DNA of 64,000 bases from Acidovorax sp. GBBC 1281 (GTDB lineage Bacteria; Pseudomonadota; Gammaproteobacteria; Burkholderiales; Burkholderiaceae_C): contig NZ_CP097269.1 of assembly GCF_028473645.1 (NCBI RefSeq), positions 3,676,001 through 3,740,000 of the forward strand, given 5' to 3'. This document shows, one piece after another, positions 43,560 through 58,007 of the stretch. Each line of letters begins with the position of its first letter. The stretch's first letter is position 1. Both the position numbers and the translations under genes were made by a program. The notes under the pieces were generated by a model. It was given only the letters and a program-made list of their open reading frames with translations, was not told the DNA's origin and did no database searches.

Positions 43560-44260
43560 TTCGCCGGTGGAAAAAATGGGGGGCAGGCACCCGAATCGCT
43601 CTGGTCCTTTCCTTGCTGGTCGGCGCCTGGACCGCGTGGTGGTGGATCGATAGCGCCGTCACCTGCGACCAGCAGGATGAATACTCGTATCACGGCTTTT
43701 GCCTGATGGAGTTGCAACGCCGCGCCGAAAGCGGCGACAACCCTGCGCAGTGGGCTTACGGCAATTACCTGGCAGGCATTCCGCCCTTCGACCAAGCCTA
43801 CGAGTGGCATCTGAAAGCCATGCACGGCGCGCGCATCGGCCTGGAGTTGCGTCGCAGCATGGACGCCTACTGCGACAAGGTTCCCGGCTTCGACGCGCGC
43901 ACGGTGGAGTCCGTCATGCAGCGCGTGGTCCGCACCAGTCCCGATGCCCATTTGCGGCTGTTCCAGTTGTATCTTTCCCCGCCCCCCTGCAGCGCGTTCA
44001 GCCTGGATCAAGCCAGCGCACAGATCCCCTTGCTCACCCAATGCGCCCACCTCACCCTGGCCGAATACTTCCGGGCCGTGGAGCGGGAGCGCTACACCCT
44101 TTCGGCGGCAACGCGGGCGGCCATCCGGGGCAACCTGGATCGCTGCGAAAACGAACTCGCCCACCCCCCACCAGAAGCCCCCACGGTGCGTGAGTTCATG
44201 CCATTGCAGCCGAAGGACATCGAGGCGCTTCGGCGCAGCCTGGACAAGACCGCTCCGTGA
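43556..44260 (+). CDS. membrane-anchored protein, candidate partner or immunity protein
   Basis: Protein of 234 residues that I do not recognise by family. One transmembrane helix at about residues 12-31 (RIALVLSLLVGAWTAWWW) follows a positive N-terminus, so the rest should face the periplasm. The periplasmic part begins with SGDNPAQWAYGNYLAG, like a Sel1/TPR helix, and has several Cys. It overlaps the upstream peptidase-like gene by four bases (ATGA), so they are made together. Such an arrangement is usual for toxin-immunity pairs, where the second protein neutralises the first in its compartment. Convergent with modE. Confidence 0.6.
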   Translation: MIRRWKKWGAGTRIALVLSLLVGAWTAWWWIDSAVTCDQQDEYSYHGFCLMELQRRAESGDNPAQWAYGNYLAGIPPFDQAYEWHLKAMHGARIGLELRRSMDAYCDKVPGFDARTVESVMQRVVRTSPDAHLRLFQLYLSPPPCSAFSLDQASAQIPLLTQCAHLTLAEYFRAVERERYTLSAATRAAIRGNLDRCENELAHPPPEAPTVREFMPLQPKDIEALRRSLDKTAP

Positions 44261-44282
44261 CCCGGGCCCAGTCGAAATCCGG

Positions 44283-45891
<1,609 letters not shown>

Positions 45892-45937
45892 GTCCCCGCA
45901 CGCCCCCGCCAGACCCTGCCGGACCGACACGCTGCCG

Positions 45938-46624
45938 ATGCCTTTTTCTGCGCAGGACCTGGCCGCCATCGGCCTCACGCTGCGGCTGGCCGCGCTCACC
46001 ACGCTCACGCTGCTGGTGCTGTGCACGCCACTGGCCTGGTGGCTGGCGCACACGCCGTCGCGCTGGCGCGGCCCGGTCTCGGCGGTGGTGGCGCTGCCAC
46101 TGGTGCTGCCCCCCACGGTGATCGGTTTCTACCTGCTGCTCACGCTGGGACCCAACGGCCCGGTGGGCCGCGCGATGCAGTCGATGGGCCTGGCCACCCT
46201 GCCCTTCACCTTCGCCGGTCTGCTGGTGGGATCGGTCGTGTACTCGCTGCCGTTCGCGGTGCAGCCGCTGCAACGGGCATTCGAGGCGGTGGGTGCGCGG
46301 CCGATGGAAGCCGCCGCCACGCTGGGCGCGGGCCCGTGGGACCGCTTCTTCACCGTGGGGATGCCGCTCGCGCGGTCGGGCTTTCTCACGGCGGGGGTGC
46401 TGAGCTTCGCGCACACGGTGGGAGAGTTCGGGGTGGTGCTCATGCTGGGCGGCAACATTCCCGGCGTGACGCGCGTGGTGTCGGTGCAGATCTACGACCA
46501 CGTGGAGACCATGGAATACCTGCAGGCCCACTGGCTGGCGGGGAGCATGGTGGTGTTCTCGTTCGTGGTGCTGCTGTTGCTGCACTGGCTGCAGCCCGCA
46601 CGGCCCGGCAGGGGCGCGGCATGA
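45938..46624 (+). CDS. modB: molybdate ABC transporter permease
   Basis: Inner-membrane permease of 228 residues with about five or six transmembrane helices. The EAA loop is [22 protein letters not shown], contacting the ATPase ModC. It follows modA by 46 bases, and its stop overlaps the modC start by four bases (ATGA at 46621-46624). Length and motifs are normal for ModB. Confidence 0.95.
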   Translation: MPFSAQDLAAIGLTLRLAALTTLTLLVLCTPLAWWLAHTPSRWRGPVSAVVALPLVLPPTVIGFYLLLTLGPNGPVGRAMQSMGLATLPFTFAGLLVGSVVYSLPFAVQPLQRAFEAVGARPMEAAATLGAGPWDRFFTVGMPLARSGFLTAGVLSFAHTVGEFGVVLMLGGNIPGVTRVVSVQIYDHVETMEYLQAHWLAGSMVVFSFVVLLLLHWLQPARPGRGAA

Positions 46625-47739
46625 CGGCCGGTGCGGGACGGTTGCCCTGCACGGGCGAAGGCACCATCGAGGCCCGCCTGAGGCTGCATCGCCCGGGCGG
46701 CTTCGCGCTGGACCTGGACCTGTCCCTTCCCGGCCGGGGCGTCACGGCGCTCTACGGTCCCTCGGGCTGCGGCAAGACGACCTGCCTGCGGGCCCTGGCG
46801 GGCCTGGAGCGGGCACAGGGGCGCGTGGCCGTTCATGGGCAGGTGTGGCAGGACGACGCACAGCGCCTGTGGCTCCCGACCCACCAGCGGGCGCTGGGCT
46901 ATGTGTTCCAGGAATCGAGCCTTTTCGCGCACCTGGACGTGCGCCGCAACCTCGAGTACGGCCTGCGGCGCACACCCCCGGCGCGCAGGAAGGTGTCGCT
47001 GGAGCAGGCCGTCGAACTGCTCGGGCTGCAACCCCTGCTGGCCCGCCAGCCAAGCACCCTGTCGGGCGGCGAACGCCAACGGGTGGCAATGGCCCGGGCC
47101 CTGGCCGCCAGCCCCCGCGTGCTCCTGATGGACGAGCCCCTGGCCGCCCTGGACGCGCAGCGCAAGGCCGAAGTGCTGCCCTATCTGGAGCGCCTGCAGC
47201 GCGAACTGGACATTCCCGTGCTGTACGTGAGCCATGCGCAGGACGAAGTGGCCCGGCTGGCGCAGCACCTGATGCTGCTTGGCGGCGGTCGGGTGCTGGC
47301 GAGCGGCCCCGCGCCGGCCCTCCTGGCGCGGCTGGACCTGCCGCTCGCCCAGGGCGACACGGCGGCGACCGTGGCCGAGGGCAGGGTCCACGTTTACGAC
47401 GCGGCGGACCAACTCATGGACGTTCGCCTGCCCGGGGGCGGCGCGCTGCTGGTGGCCACCGCCCATCCCCACCCGCCGGGCACGGCCGTGCGCTTTCGGG
47501 TGCAGGCGCGCGATGTGACGGTGGCGCTGGCCGCGCCGGTGCGCAGCAGCGTGCTGAACGTGCTGCCGGCGCGGGTGGTGGCGCTGCGCGAGGACGGCCC
47601 GGGGCTGGCCATGGTGGCGCTCGATGCCCAGGGCACGCCCCTGCTCGCCCGCGTCACCCAGCGCTCGGCACGCACCCTGGGGCTGGCCCCGGGCCTGCCG
47701 GTTTTCGCGCAGATCAAGGGCGTGGCGCTGCTCGTTTGA
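46621..47739 (+). CDS. modC: molybdate ABC transporter ATP-binding protein
   Basis: ATPase of 372 residues that powers molybdate import. Walker [10 protein letters not shown] is at 46-54, signature LSGGERQR at 147-154, and Walker B LLMDEP at 168-173; the segment between them contains the normal MARALAASP. The C-terminal part (about 290-372) is the Mop/TOBE domain that binds molybdate and can limit activity. Its ATG overlaps the modB stop, so production of the two is coupled. Confidence 0.95.
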   Translation: MTAGAGRLPCTGEGTIEARLRLHRPGGFALDLDLSLPGRGVTALYGPSGCGKTTCLRALAGLERAQGRVAVHGQVWQDDAQRLWLPTHQRALGYVFQESSLFAHLDVRRNLEYGLRRTPPARRKVSLEQAVELLGLQPLLARQPSTLSGGERQRVAMARALAASPRVLLMDEPLAALDAQRKAEVLPYLERLQRELDIPVLYVSHAQDEVARLAQHLMLLGGGRVLASGPAPALLARLDLPLAQGDTAATVAEGRVHVYDAADQLMDVRLPGGGALLVATAHPHPPGTAVRFRVQARDVTVALAAPVRSSVLNVLPARVVALREDGPGLAMVALDAQGTPLLARVTQRSARTLGLAPGLPVFAQIKGVALLV

Positions 47740-47958
47740 CCCCTGCCGTGCAGGGGCGGCACGGCCGCTGCGCGCCGAGGGAAGGCACTATCGGGCCATG
47801 CGTTCCCAATGCCCCCCGAATAGGCGCTGTCCTACAAACCCAAGCGCCACTCCCGCGCAGCGACGACCCCGCGGGACGTGCCCCAATGGGTTTTGTGAAC
47901 CGGTTGCGCTGGCGCGCCCTGCGCCGCGGAGCGCCCACTCCCCCAAGGATCCAAGCCC

Positions 47959-49890
47959 GTGCCTTTGCCCCACACCGCCCTGCTGACCGCCCACGACGCC
48001 TATCTCCTTCGCGAAGGAACGCATTCACGCCTCTACCAGGCCATGGGCTGCCACCTGCGCAGCGAGGGCGGCGGTGCGGACTTTTCCGTCTGGGCACCCA
48101 ACGCCGCATCGGTCTCGGTCATCGGCGACTGGAATGGCTGGAACCCCGATGCGGATGTGCTCCACGCCCGGTCCGATGGCAGCGGCATCTGGGAGGGAGC
48201 CTCCCCCCACGCCGCGCACGGCCAAGCCTACAAATACCGCATCGTGTCGCACAACGGGGGCCGCGTGCTCGAAAAGGCCGACCCCTTCGCAGGGTGTGCC
48301 GAATTGCCTCCCAACACCGCATCGCGCATCTGGTCGCTCGACTACGAATGGGGCGACAGCGACTGGATGGCATCGCGCGGGCCGCGCAACGCGCTGGATG
48401 CACCGATGTCCATCTACGAGATGCACCCCGGCTCCTGGCGCCGCCGAAACGGCCAGTTCATGAACTACCGCGAACTGGCCCATGAACTGGCGGACTACGT
48501 GACATCCCTGGGCTTCACGCACGTGGAACTGATGCCCATCACCGAACACCCGTTCTATGGCTCCTGGGGCTACCAGACCACCGGGTACTTCGCGCCCACC
48601 TCGCGCTACGGCACCCCGCAGGACTTCATGTACTTCGTGGACCACCTGCACCAGCGCGGCATCGGCGTGCTGCTGGACTGGGTGCCCTCCCACTTTCCGG
48701 TGGACGCCCACGGGCTGGCGGAGTTCGATGGCACCCACCTGTACGAGCATTCAGACCCGCGCCAGGGTTTCCACCCCGAATGGAGCTCGGCCATCTTCAA
48801 TTACGGCCGGCACGAGGTGCGCAGCTTTCTCATCTCCTCCGGCCTGTTCTGGCTCGACAAGTACCACCTGGACGGGCTGCGCGTGGATGCGGTCGCGTCC
48901 ATGCTCTATCTGGACTACGCCCGCAAGGACGGCGAGTGGATACCCAACCGCCACGGCGGTCGCGAGAACCTGGAAGCCATCGAGTTCATGCGGCTGCTCA
49001 ACCGAGCGGTCTACCGCGACCACCCGGACACGGTCAGCATCGCGGAGGAATCCACCGCCTGGCCGATGGTCTCGCGCCCCGTGGAGATGAACGGCCTGGG
49101 CTTCGGCATGAAGTGGAACATGGGCTGGATGCACGACACGCTGGCCTACCTGAAGGAAGACCCGGTCAACCGTCGATACCACCACCACAAGCTCACGTTC
49201 TCGCTGGTGTATGCCTTCAACGAGAACTTCGTGCTGCCGCTCTCGCACGACGAAGTGGTGTACGGCAAGGGCTCGCTGATCAACAAGATGCCCGGCGACG
49301 AGTGGCAGCAGTTCGCCAACCTGCGCGCGCTGTTCGGCCTGATGTGGTCGCACCCGGGCAAGAAGCTGCTCTTCATGGGCGGCGAGTTCGGCCAGCGCCG
49401 CGAGTGGACACATGAAGGCGAACTCGAATGGTGGGTGTGCGACAGCCCGTTGCACGGTGGCGTGCAGCGCCTGATCCGCGAACTCAACCGCGTCTATCGC
49501 AGCGAGCCCGCTCTGCATGAAGTGGACTTTTCGGCGGAGGGTTTTCAATGGGTGGAGGCCGACGACGCCGGGCAGAGCGTGATCGCCTTCCTGCGCAAGC
49601 CCAGCCATCGGGCGGCGCGGGAAGACGGCGCCGGCCCGGTGCTGGTGGTCTGCAACCTCACGCCCGTGCCGCGCACCAATTACCTGGTGGGCGTGCCGTC
49701 CTCCGGCTACTGGCAGGAGTTGCTCAACAGCGATGCGCGCGAGTTCGGCGGCGCCGGCTGGGGCAACCTGGGCGGCGTGGAGGCCGCGCCTGTGCGGTCG
49801 CACCAGTGGGAACAATCGCTGTGCCTCACGCTGCCGCCGCTCTCCACCCTCATCTTCCGACAGGAGCCTGCGCGCCATGCCAAAGCCTGA
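47959..49890 (+). CDS. glgB: 1,4-alpha-glucan branching enzyme
   Basis: Forms alpha-1,6 branches in alpha-glucan. The protein has 643 residues from GTG 47959. The N-terminal carbohydrate-binding module 48 (about 35-125) contains SVWAPNAASVSVIGDWNGWNP; the GH13 barrel follows with catalytic nucleophile Asp 310 in LRVDAVASMLYLDY, acid/base Glu 363 in SIAEEST, and the third Asp in LSHDEVVYGK. The extra N-terminal domain of E. coli GlgB is missing, the shorter form common in other bacteria. It overlaps glgE by 14 bases. It lies first in glgB-glgE-treS/mak, and would branch the chains made by GlgE. Confidence 0.95.
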   Translation: MPLPHTALLTAHDAYLLREGTHSRLYQAMGCHLRSEGGGADFSVWAPNAASVSVIGDWNGWNPDADVLHARSDGSGIWEGASPHAAHGQAYKYRIVSHNGGRVLEKADPFAGCAELPPNTASRIWSLDYEWGDSDWMASRGPRNALDAPMSIYEMHPGSWRRRNGQFMNYRELAHELADYVTSLGFTHVELMPITEHPFYGSWGYQTTGYFAPTSRYGTPQDFMYFVDHLHQRGIGVLLDWVPSHFPVDAHGLAEFDGTHLYEHSDPRQGFHPEWSSAIFNYGRHEVRSFLISSGLFWLDKYHLDGLRVDAVASMLYLDYARKDGEWIPNRHGGRENLEAIEFMRLLNRAVYRDHPDTVSIAEESTAWPMVSRPVEMNGLGFGMKWNMGWMHDTLAYLKEDPVNRRYHHHKLTFSLVYAFNENFVLPLSHDEVVYGKGSLINKMPGDEWQQFANLRALFGLMWSHPGKKLLFMGGEFGQRREWTHEGELEWWVCDSPLHGGVQRLIRELNRVYRSEPALHEVDFSAEGFQWVEADDAGQSVIAFLRKPSHRAAREDGAGPVLVVCNLTPVPRTNYLVGVPSSGYWQELLNSDAREFGGAGWGNLGGVEAAPVRSHQWEQSLCLTLPPLSTLIFRQEPARHAKA

Positions 49891-52036
49891 CACCCTGCCC
49901 TCTTCTTTCCGCCCTGCGGCCAATGCCTCTCCGGCGTCGCCAGCGAGCCCGCCCACCCTGTTGACCCCGGTCGGCGGCGCAGACGGCCGCGTGCGCGCCG
50001 TGGTCGAAGCCGTGCTCCCCTGCGTGGACGGCGGTCGCTTTGCCGCCAAGCGCGTGGCCGGCGAGCCGGCCCGCATCACCGCGCACTGCTTCACCGACGG
50101 GCAAGACGTCTTGCGCGTGGCGCTGCAGTGGTGGCGCGATCGGGATGGCAACGCCACTGCAGCCCCCGCAGACGCCACTGAAGTGGCCATGGAGGCCAGC
50201 GGCAACGACGAATGGGTGGCCGACTTCACGCCGCCCGAGCCGGGCCTGTACCGCTACACCGTGTCGGCCTGGGTGGACCCGTTCGAATCCTGGCGCCGGG
50301 AACTCGAACGCCGCGTCGATCCGCAGGACATCCGCGTCGCCGCGCGCGTGGGCGCGGCGGAAGCCCTGGCGGCCGCCCAGCGTGCCAGCGCCGCCCAGGA
50401 CCGCAGCGACCTGACCGATTGGGCCCAGGCCCTAGAACGCGGCGCCCAGGCCGAGGGCGATGCAGACATGCTCAAGGCCCTGGCGCTGGACGAAGCCGCC
50501 GCCGCGGCGATGCGCCGCCACCCTGACCGCCGCTTCGAGGTGCGCTACCCCGACGCCCTGCCGCTGCGGGCCGACCGCGAGCGGGCCCGTTACAGCACCT
50601 GGTACGAGCTGTTCCCCCGCTCCGCCGCACCCACCGCGGGCGTGCACGGCACGTTCCGCGACGTCGAGGCGCGCCTGGCCGATATCTCGGCCATGGGCTT
50701 TGACGTGCTGTACTTCCCGCCCATCCACCCCATCGGGCGGGAGCAGCGCAAGGGCAAGAACAATGCCCTGGCCGCGGGGCCCGACGACGTGGGCAGCCCT
50801 TGGGCCATCGGCGCGAAGGAGGGTGGGCACAAGGCCATCCTGCCCGAACTGGGCACCGTGCAGGACTTTCGCCGTCTGGTCGTGGCCGCCAAGGAGCAGG
50901 GCCTGGAAGTGGCGCTGGACATCGCCTTTCAGTGCGCACCGGACCACCCCTACGTGAAGGAACACCCCGACTGGTTCCGCTGGCGCCCCGACGGCACGGT
51001 GCAGTACGCCGAGAACCCGCCCAAGAAGTACCAGGACATCTATCCCTTCAACTTCGAATGCGACGACTGGCGCGGCCTGTGGAGCGAACTCAAAAGCGTG
51101 TTCGAGCACTGGATCGGCGAGGGCGTGCGCATCTTCCGGGTGGACAACCCGCACACCAAGGCCTTTCCGTTCTGGGAATGGGTGATCGCCGAGATTCAGC
51201 GCGACCACCCGGACACGATCTTCCTGGCCGAAGCCTTCACGCGGCCCAAGGTGATGCACGGGCTGGCCAAGCGGGGCTTCACCCAGTCGTACACCTACTT
51301 CACGTGGCGCAACACCAAGCACGAGCTGACGGAGTACTTCACCGAGCTGTCCACCGGACCGGGCCGCGAGTATTTCCGGCCCAACGCCTGGCCCAACACG
51401 CCGGACATCCTGCACGAGCACCTGCAGGGCGGCGAGCCGGCCGTCTTCATGGCACGGCTGGTGCTGGCCGCCACGCTGGCCGCCAACTACGGCATCTACG
51501 GCCCGGCCTACGAGCTGCTGGACCACCTGCCGCGCGGGCCGGGCAGCGAGGAATACCTCGACTCCGAAAAGTATCAGCTGCGCCACTGGGACCTGGAGCG
51601 CCCCGGCAACCTGCGCGCCTTCATCACCCGCGTGAACCAGATCCGGCGCGAGAACCCGGCCCTGCATGCGGACCACAGGCTGCGCTTCCTGCATGTGGAC
51701 AACGACCAGCTGCTGGCTTACATGAAGCACTCCGCCGACGGACGGAACATCGTGGTCACCGTGGTCAACCTGGACCCGCACCACCCGCAGTCGGGCTGGC
51801 TGCGGCTGTCGGCGGCGGACATCGCAGCCACCGACCCCTCCACGTCCGACATGCCGGCCTCGAAGCCCGCACCCCTGCCCACTGACTGGCAGATGCACGA
51901 CCTGCTGAGTCAGCAGCGATTCGTCTGGCAGGGCGATGCGCACTACGTGCTGCTGGACCCTCACCGCTCGCCCGCCCACGTGTTCGTCGTGCGCCGGCGC
52001 GTCGGCCGCCACGACGACTTCGACCATTTTGAATAA
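49877..52036 (+). CDS. glgE: alpha-1,4-glucan:maltose-1-phosphate maltosyltransferase
   Basis: Transfers maltose from maltose 1-phosphate to the end of alpha-glucan. It has 719 residues. An N-terminal beta-sandwich domain (about 35-135) is followed by the GH13_3 barrel with nucleophile Asp 423 in IFRVDNPHTK and acid/base Glu 452 in FLAEAFTRPK; KYQDIYPFNFECDDW is a typical GlgE segment. The start at 49877 lies 14 bases inside the end of glgB, so translation is coupled. The enzyme needs maltose 1-phosphate, which the maltokinase half of the next gene can provide. Confidence 0.94.
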   Translation: MPKPDTLPSSFRPAANASPASPASPPTLLTPVGGADGRVRAVVEAVLPCVDGGRFAAKRVAGEPARITAHCFTDGQDVLRVALQWWRDRDGNATAAPADATEVAMEASGNDEWVADFTPPEPGLYRYTVSAWVDPFESWRRELERRVDPQDIRVAARVGAAEALAAAQRASAAQDRSDLTDWAQALERGAQAEGDADMLKALALDEAAAAAMRRHPDRRFEVRYPDALPLRADRERARYSTWYELFPRSAAPTAGVHGTFRDVEARLADISAMGFDVLYFPPIHPIGREQRKGKNNALAAGPDDVGSPWAIGAKEGGHKAILPELGTVQDFRRLVVAAKEQGLEVALDIAFQCAPDHPYVKEHPDWFRWRPDGTVQYAENPPKKYQDIYPFNFECDDWRGLWSELKSVFEHWIGEGVRIFRVDNPHTKAFPFWEWVIAEIQRDHPDTIFLAEAFTRPKVMHGLAKRGFTQSYTYFTWRNTKHELTEYFTELSTGPGREYFRPNAWPNTPDILHEHLQGGEPAVFMARLVLAATLAANYGIYGPAYELLDHLPRGPGSEEYLDSEKYQLRHWDLERPGNLRAFITRVNQIRRENPALHADHRLRFLHVDNDQLLAYMKHSADGRNIVVTVVNLDPHHPQSGWLRLSAADIAATDPSTSDMPASKPAPLPTDWQMHDLLSQQRFVWQGDAHYVLLDPHRSPAHVFVVRRRVGRHDDFDHFE

Positions 52037-52051
52037 AAAGAAGAGCCGCCC

Positions 52052-55453
<3,402 letters not shown>

Positions 55454-55516
55454 GCGCCGGTCACCCGGCCCGCCAACGACCGTCCACGTTCACCCGATCA
55501 ATTGAGAGCACCCTCC

Positions 55517-56239
55517 ATGGAAAATTTCAGCATTCATCTGGAACCGGCCCGCGCCATGCTGCTGCAGGTCAGCGCATTCCTGCCGCGGCTTCTCATCGCC
55601 CTGCTCGTCGTCGCAGCCGGCTGGCTGGTGGCCAAGGCGGCGCGCTTCGCCGTGACCCGCGGGCTGCGCGCGATCAACTTCCAGGTGCTCACGCAGCGCG
55701 CCGGGCTCGACGGCTTTCTGAAGCAAGGCGGCGTGCAGGGCGACACCACCAGCATCTTCGGCATCCTGGTCTATTGGCTGGTCATCCTCGCCTCGCTGCT
55801 CATCGCCTTCAACGGCCTGGGCCTGAGCTACGTGACCGCGCTGCTCAGCCGCGTGGTGTGGTTCGTGCCCAACCTGTTCATCGCGCTCATCATCCTCGCG
55901 CTGGGCGCGTACTTCGGCCGCTTCGTCGGCGAGATGGTGGCCGCGCAGGGCCGGCGCAGCGGCCTGAAGGAAACCGTGCTGCTGGGCAAGCTGGCCCAGT
56001 ACGCGATCGTGGCCTTCGTCGTGCTGATCGCGCTCGACCACCTGCGCATCGGCGGCGACATCGTGCGCCAGAGCTTCCTCATCGTGCTGGGCGGCGCGGT
56101 GTTCGCCCTGGCGCTGGCCTTCGGCTTGGGGGGCAAGGACCGCGCGGCCGAGTGCATCGAGCACTGGTGGCCGCGCAAGCTCCCCATCACGCCGCCCGCT
56201 CATACCGAAGATCGTCCGCCGCGGCCCCCCGTGCCCTGA
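55517..56239 (+). CDS. MscS-type transmembrane-helix-repeat membrane protein
   Basis: Inner-membrane protein of 240 residues with five predicted transmembrane helices, matching the conserved TM-helix family found in small mechanosensitive-channel-related proteins such as CmpX. The typical repeats VVWFVPNLFIALIILALGAYFGRFVGEMV and FGLGGKDRAAECIEHW are visible. It lacks the MscS beta domain, so channel function is uncertain. The C-terminal tail is Pro-rich. It follows the treS fusion by 63 bases, but no functional link is obvious. Confidence 0.8.
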   Translation: MENFSIHLEPARAMLLQVSAFLPRLLIALLVVAAGWLVAKAARFAVTRGLRAINFQVLTQRAGLDGFLKQGGVQGDTTSIFGILVYWLVILASLLIAFNGLGLSYVTALLSRVVWFVPNLFIALIILALGAYFGRFVGEMVAAQGRRSGLKETVLLGKLAQYAIVAFVVLIALDHLRIGGDIVRQSFLIVLGGAVFALALAFGLGGKDRAAECIEHWWPRKLPITPPAHTEDRPPRPPVP

Positions 56240-56544
56240 CGCCGGAGCCCAGACGCCGGAGCCGCCATGCTGCCCTGGCGCCTTGACAAACGATGTATCA
56301 CTAAGCGTAGGCTGTTGACCCAGGGATATGTGTGGTGCCAAGGCGCCGGTCATCAAGAAAAGCCATAGGCCGCAGCGCGCGACAAGCTCTTGGATTGAGC
56401 CTAACGGTGCGGGCCGAGGGGATCTCCATCTTTCTCAGGAGGAGATCATCACTTTCGTTTTCTGAAAAATCCCTTCACATCCAAGCCATGGGAGGAATCG
56501 CCGTTGCAAGAACATCCCGGTCTTTGTCCTCTTTCGGAAAAGCC
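56240..56544. promoter_or_regulatory. intergenic region upstream of the effector-like gene
   Basis: 305 bases without a gene. It contains a short direct repeat (GACGCCGGAGCC, twice, at about 56238-56262), a near-PIP box annotated separately, and GC content below the neighbouring membrane-protein gene. The region marks a change in composition, consistent with a boundary of acquired DNA. Confidence 0.4.
56454..56478 (+). promoter_or_regulatory. imperfect PIP box (HrpX-type promoter element)
   Basis: TTCGT-N15-TTCAC fits the plant-inducible-promoter box TTCGB-N15-TTCGB in spacing and in all but one key base (A instead of G in the second half). It ends 66 bases before the ATG at 56545, the distance expected if a -10 region lies 30-32 bases downstream. 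I see no clear -10 box. HrpX-type regulators use such sites to control type III secretion genes in Xanthomonas, Ralstonia and Acidovorax. Confidence 0.45.
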
Positions 56545-57639
56545 ATGGGAAATTCTTGCTGTAGCGCTGGCGGGAGCATTAGCTCTCGCAATCAATCGCC
56601 ATCGGAATGGTCAGCAGCCACATCACCCAGGGCACAGACTTCAGCTTCGTCGAGCGCGCGGGCGACTCCGTCACATGATTTTCCACAAAGGGCGTCTTCC
56701 AGTTCCGGGACGAGCATGGCTCCGCGGGGCAATTCCTCCCGGTTGCCGCCGAAGAAGGTCCAGCACCATGCCGTTCGCAGTTCGCAGACCCACAAGGTGC
56801 TTCGACCCGCCAGCGACTACGCGCTGTTTTCTCGACATGGAAATGTCATCGGCGTCATCGCCAAGTCTGGGCAGCCCTCGCCCGGCATTCCCCCGGAGTT
56901 CTATGCCGAACCGATATTGCGCTGCGCCGATGGGATCAACCGCCGCTACCCCCGTCCATCTTTGCAGGAAATCTCCAATTACGAGAGTCAATTGCGTCAG
57001 GGCTTCATCAGCGACTCTCCGTCTCATTCAGTGACACAGCATTTCGGCGGCTTCGCGGCAACCTCCGATCATGCCTATGCTGCCTTCATGGTGCACGGCC
57101 AGGCCGTCCGGCCGTTCGAGATCGGCAGTTTCGAGGCTTATCCGCTGGCCAACGGACGATTCCTTGTTCCGCAGCCCGGATTCAAGGATTGTTCGCACGC
57201 GTGCGAACTGATGCTGCTCTTGGACAACGGTCTTCTGACCCCCAACGTGGGGCATGGGTACGAGGCGCCCGACCTCGGGGAGCGCCTAACCATGTCCAAC
57301 CTTGTGGAGTCGTTGCAACAGCGTACCGGGATCGAGCCCACGCTCATGGAATACGACTTCAGCTACGAAAGCGGGTATGAAGAAGATCGCACGGCTGCTT
57401 GGCACAATATCGCCAACATGATCGATGAGGCCGGTCCCTGCATACTGTCCAAAATCGGCCACGTCGTAATGCTGGACGGTGTGCGCGAGGAGTATGGACA
57501 GAGGTACCTCTCGATCCGCGATCCATTCCACGGCACCAGCCTGGAGTGCGTCGAGTCGAGCGAGTTTTTCAGCACGCCGGATGGTCCTCTCGAAGACGTC
57601 ACCTTGAAGGTGATTTTTCTTGGTAAGCAGGACGGTTGA
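56545..57639 (+). CDS. candidate type III effector: lipidated papain-like (C39-type) cysteine protease
   Basis: Protein of 364 residues that I do not recognise by name. It starts MGNSCCSAGGS, a eukaryotic N-myristoylation plus palmitoylation signal (Gly 2, Cys 5, Cys 6) as in AvrPto and HopF effectors. About a third of the first 65 residues are Ser, typical of type III secretion leaders. The C-terminal part looks like a C39/papain-like protease: Gln 210, Cys 216 (PQPGFKDCSHACE), His 306 (GHVVML) and Asp 326 (SIRDPFHG). An upstream start at 56488 is possible, but it lacks a ribosome site and would hide the acylation motif. A near-PIP box lies upstream. GC is lower than in neighbours. A pathogen effector acting at plant membranes is the best hypothesis. 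Confidence 0.7.
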   Translation: MGNSCCSAGGSISSRNQSPSEWSAATSPRAQTSASSSARATPSHDFPQRASSSSGTSMAPRGNSSRLPPKKVQHHAVRSSQTHKVLRPASDYALFSRHGNVIGVIAKSGQPSPGIPPEFYAEPILRCADGINRRYPRPSLQEISNYESQLRQGFISDSPSHSVTQHFGGFAATSDHAYAAFMVHGQAVRPFEIGSFEAYPLANGRFLVPQPGFKDCSHACELMLLLDNGLLTPNVGHGYEAPDLGERLTMSNLVESLQQRTGIEPTLMEYDFSYESGYEEDRTAAWHNIANMIDEAGPCILSKIGHVVMLDGVREEYGQRYLSIRDPFHGTSLECVESSEFFSTPDGPLEDVTLKVIFLGKQDG

Positions 57640-58007
57640 CCCTGGGGACATGCCCTGCATGCGGCGACTCCAGATGTTCTTTTTCGCGGTACTTATCAAG
57701 GCACGCGCGCTGCTGGCATGCAAGAGCACGCCGTGGCTAAAGCGTCCGCATATCACAAAAACGCGAGTGTTCCGCAACGAGGTTCTGTTCAACGCTTGAC
57801 GACAGACAGGTCTTGGACGCCGTCCACCGCACCAAGCCCATCCGAGAGGCGGAACCCACCCGCCGCACGGGAAAACCCCACCCCCGAACGTCAGGCTTTT
57901 TTCAGCAGCCGGGGAGTACGATCAGCGCCACTCCCGGCCCTGCGTCCGCACGCAGCGGCCGGGCCGCCGTATTTCGATAATTCCCCAAGTTCTCCAGGAG
58001 ACAAACC
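57640..58007. other. 368-base region between the effector-like gene and the TRAP operon
   Basis: No gene recognised on either strand. It should hold the promoter of the TRAP operon; no clear -35/-10 pair is assigned. CAGGAG eight bases before GTG 58008 is the ribosome-binding site of dctQ. The first 150 bases are less GC-rich than the rest and may belong to the same acquired segment as the effector-like gene. Confidence 0.4.
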
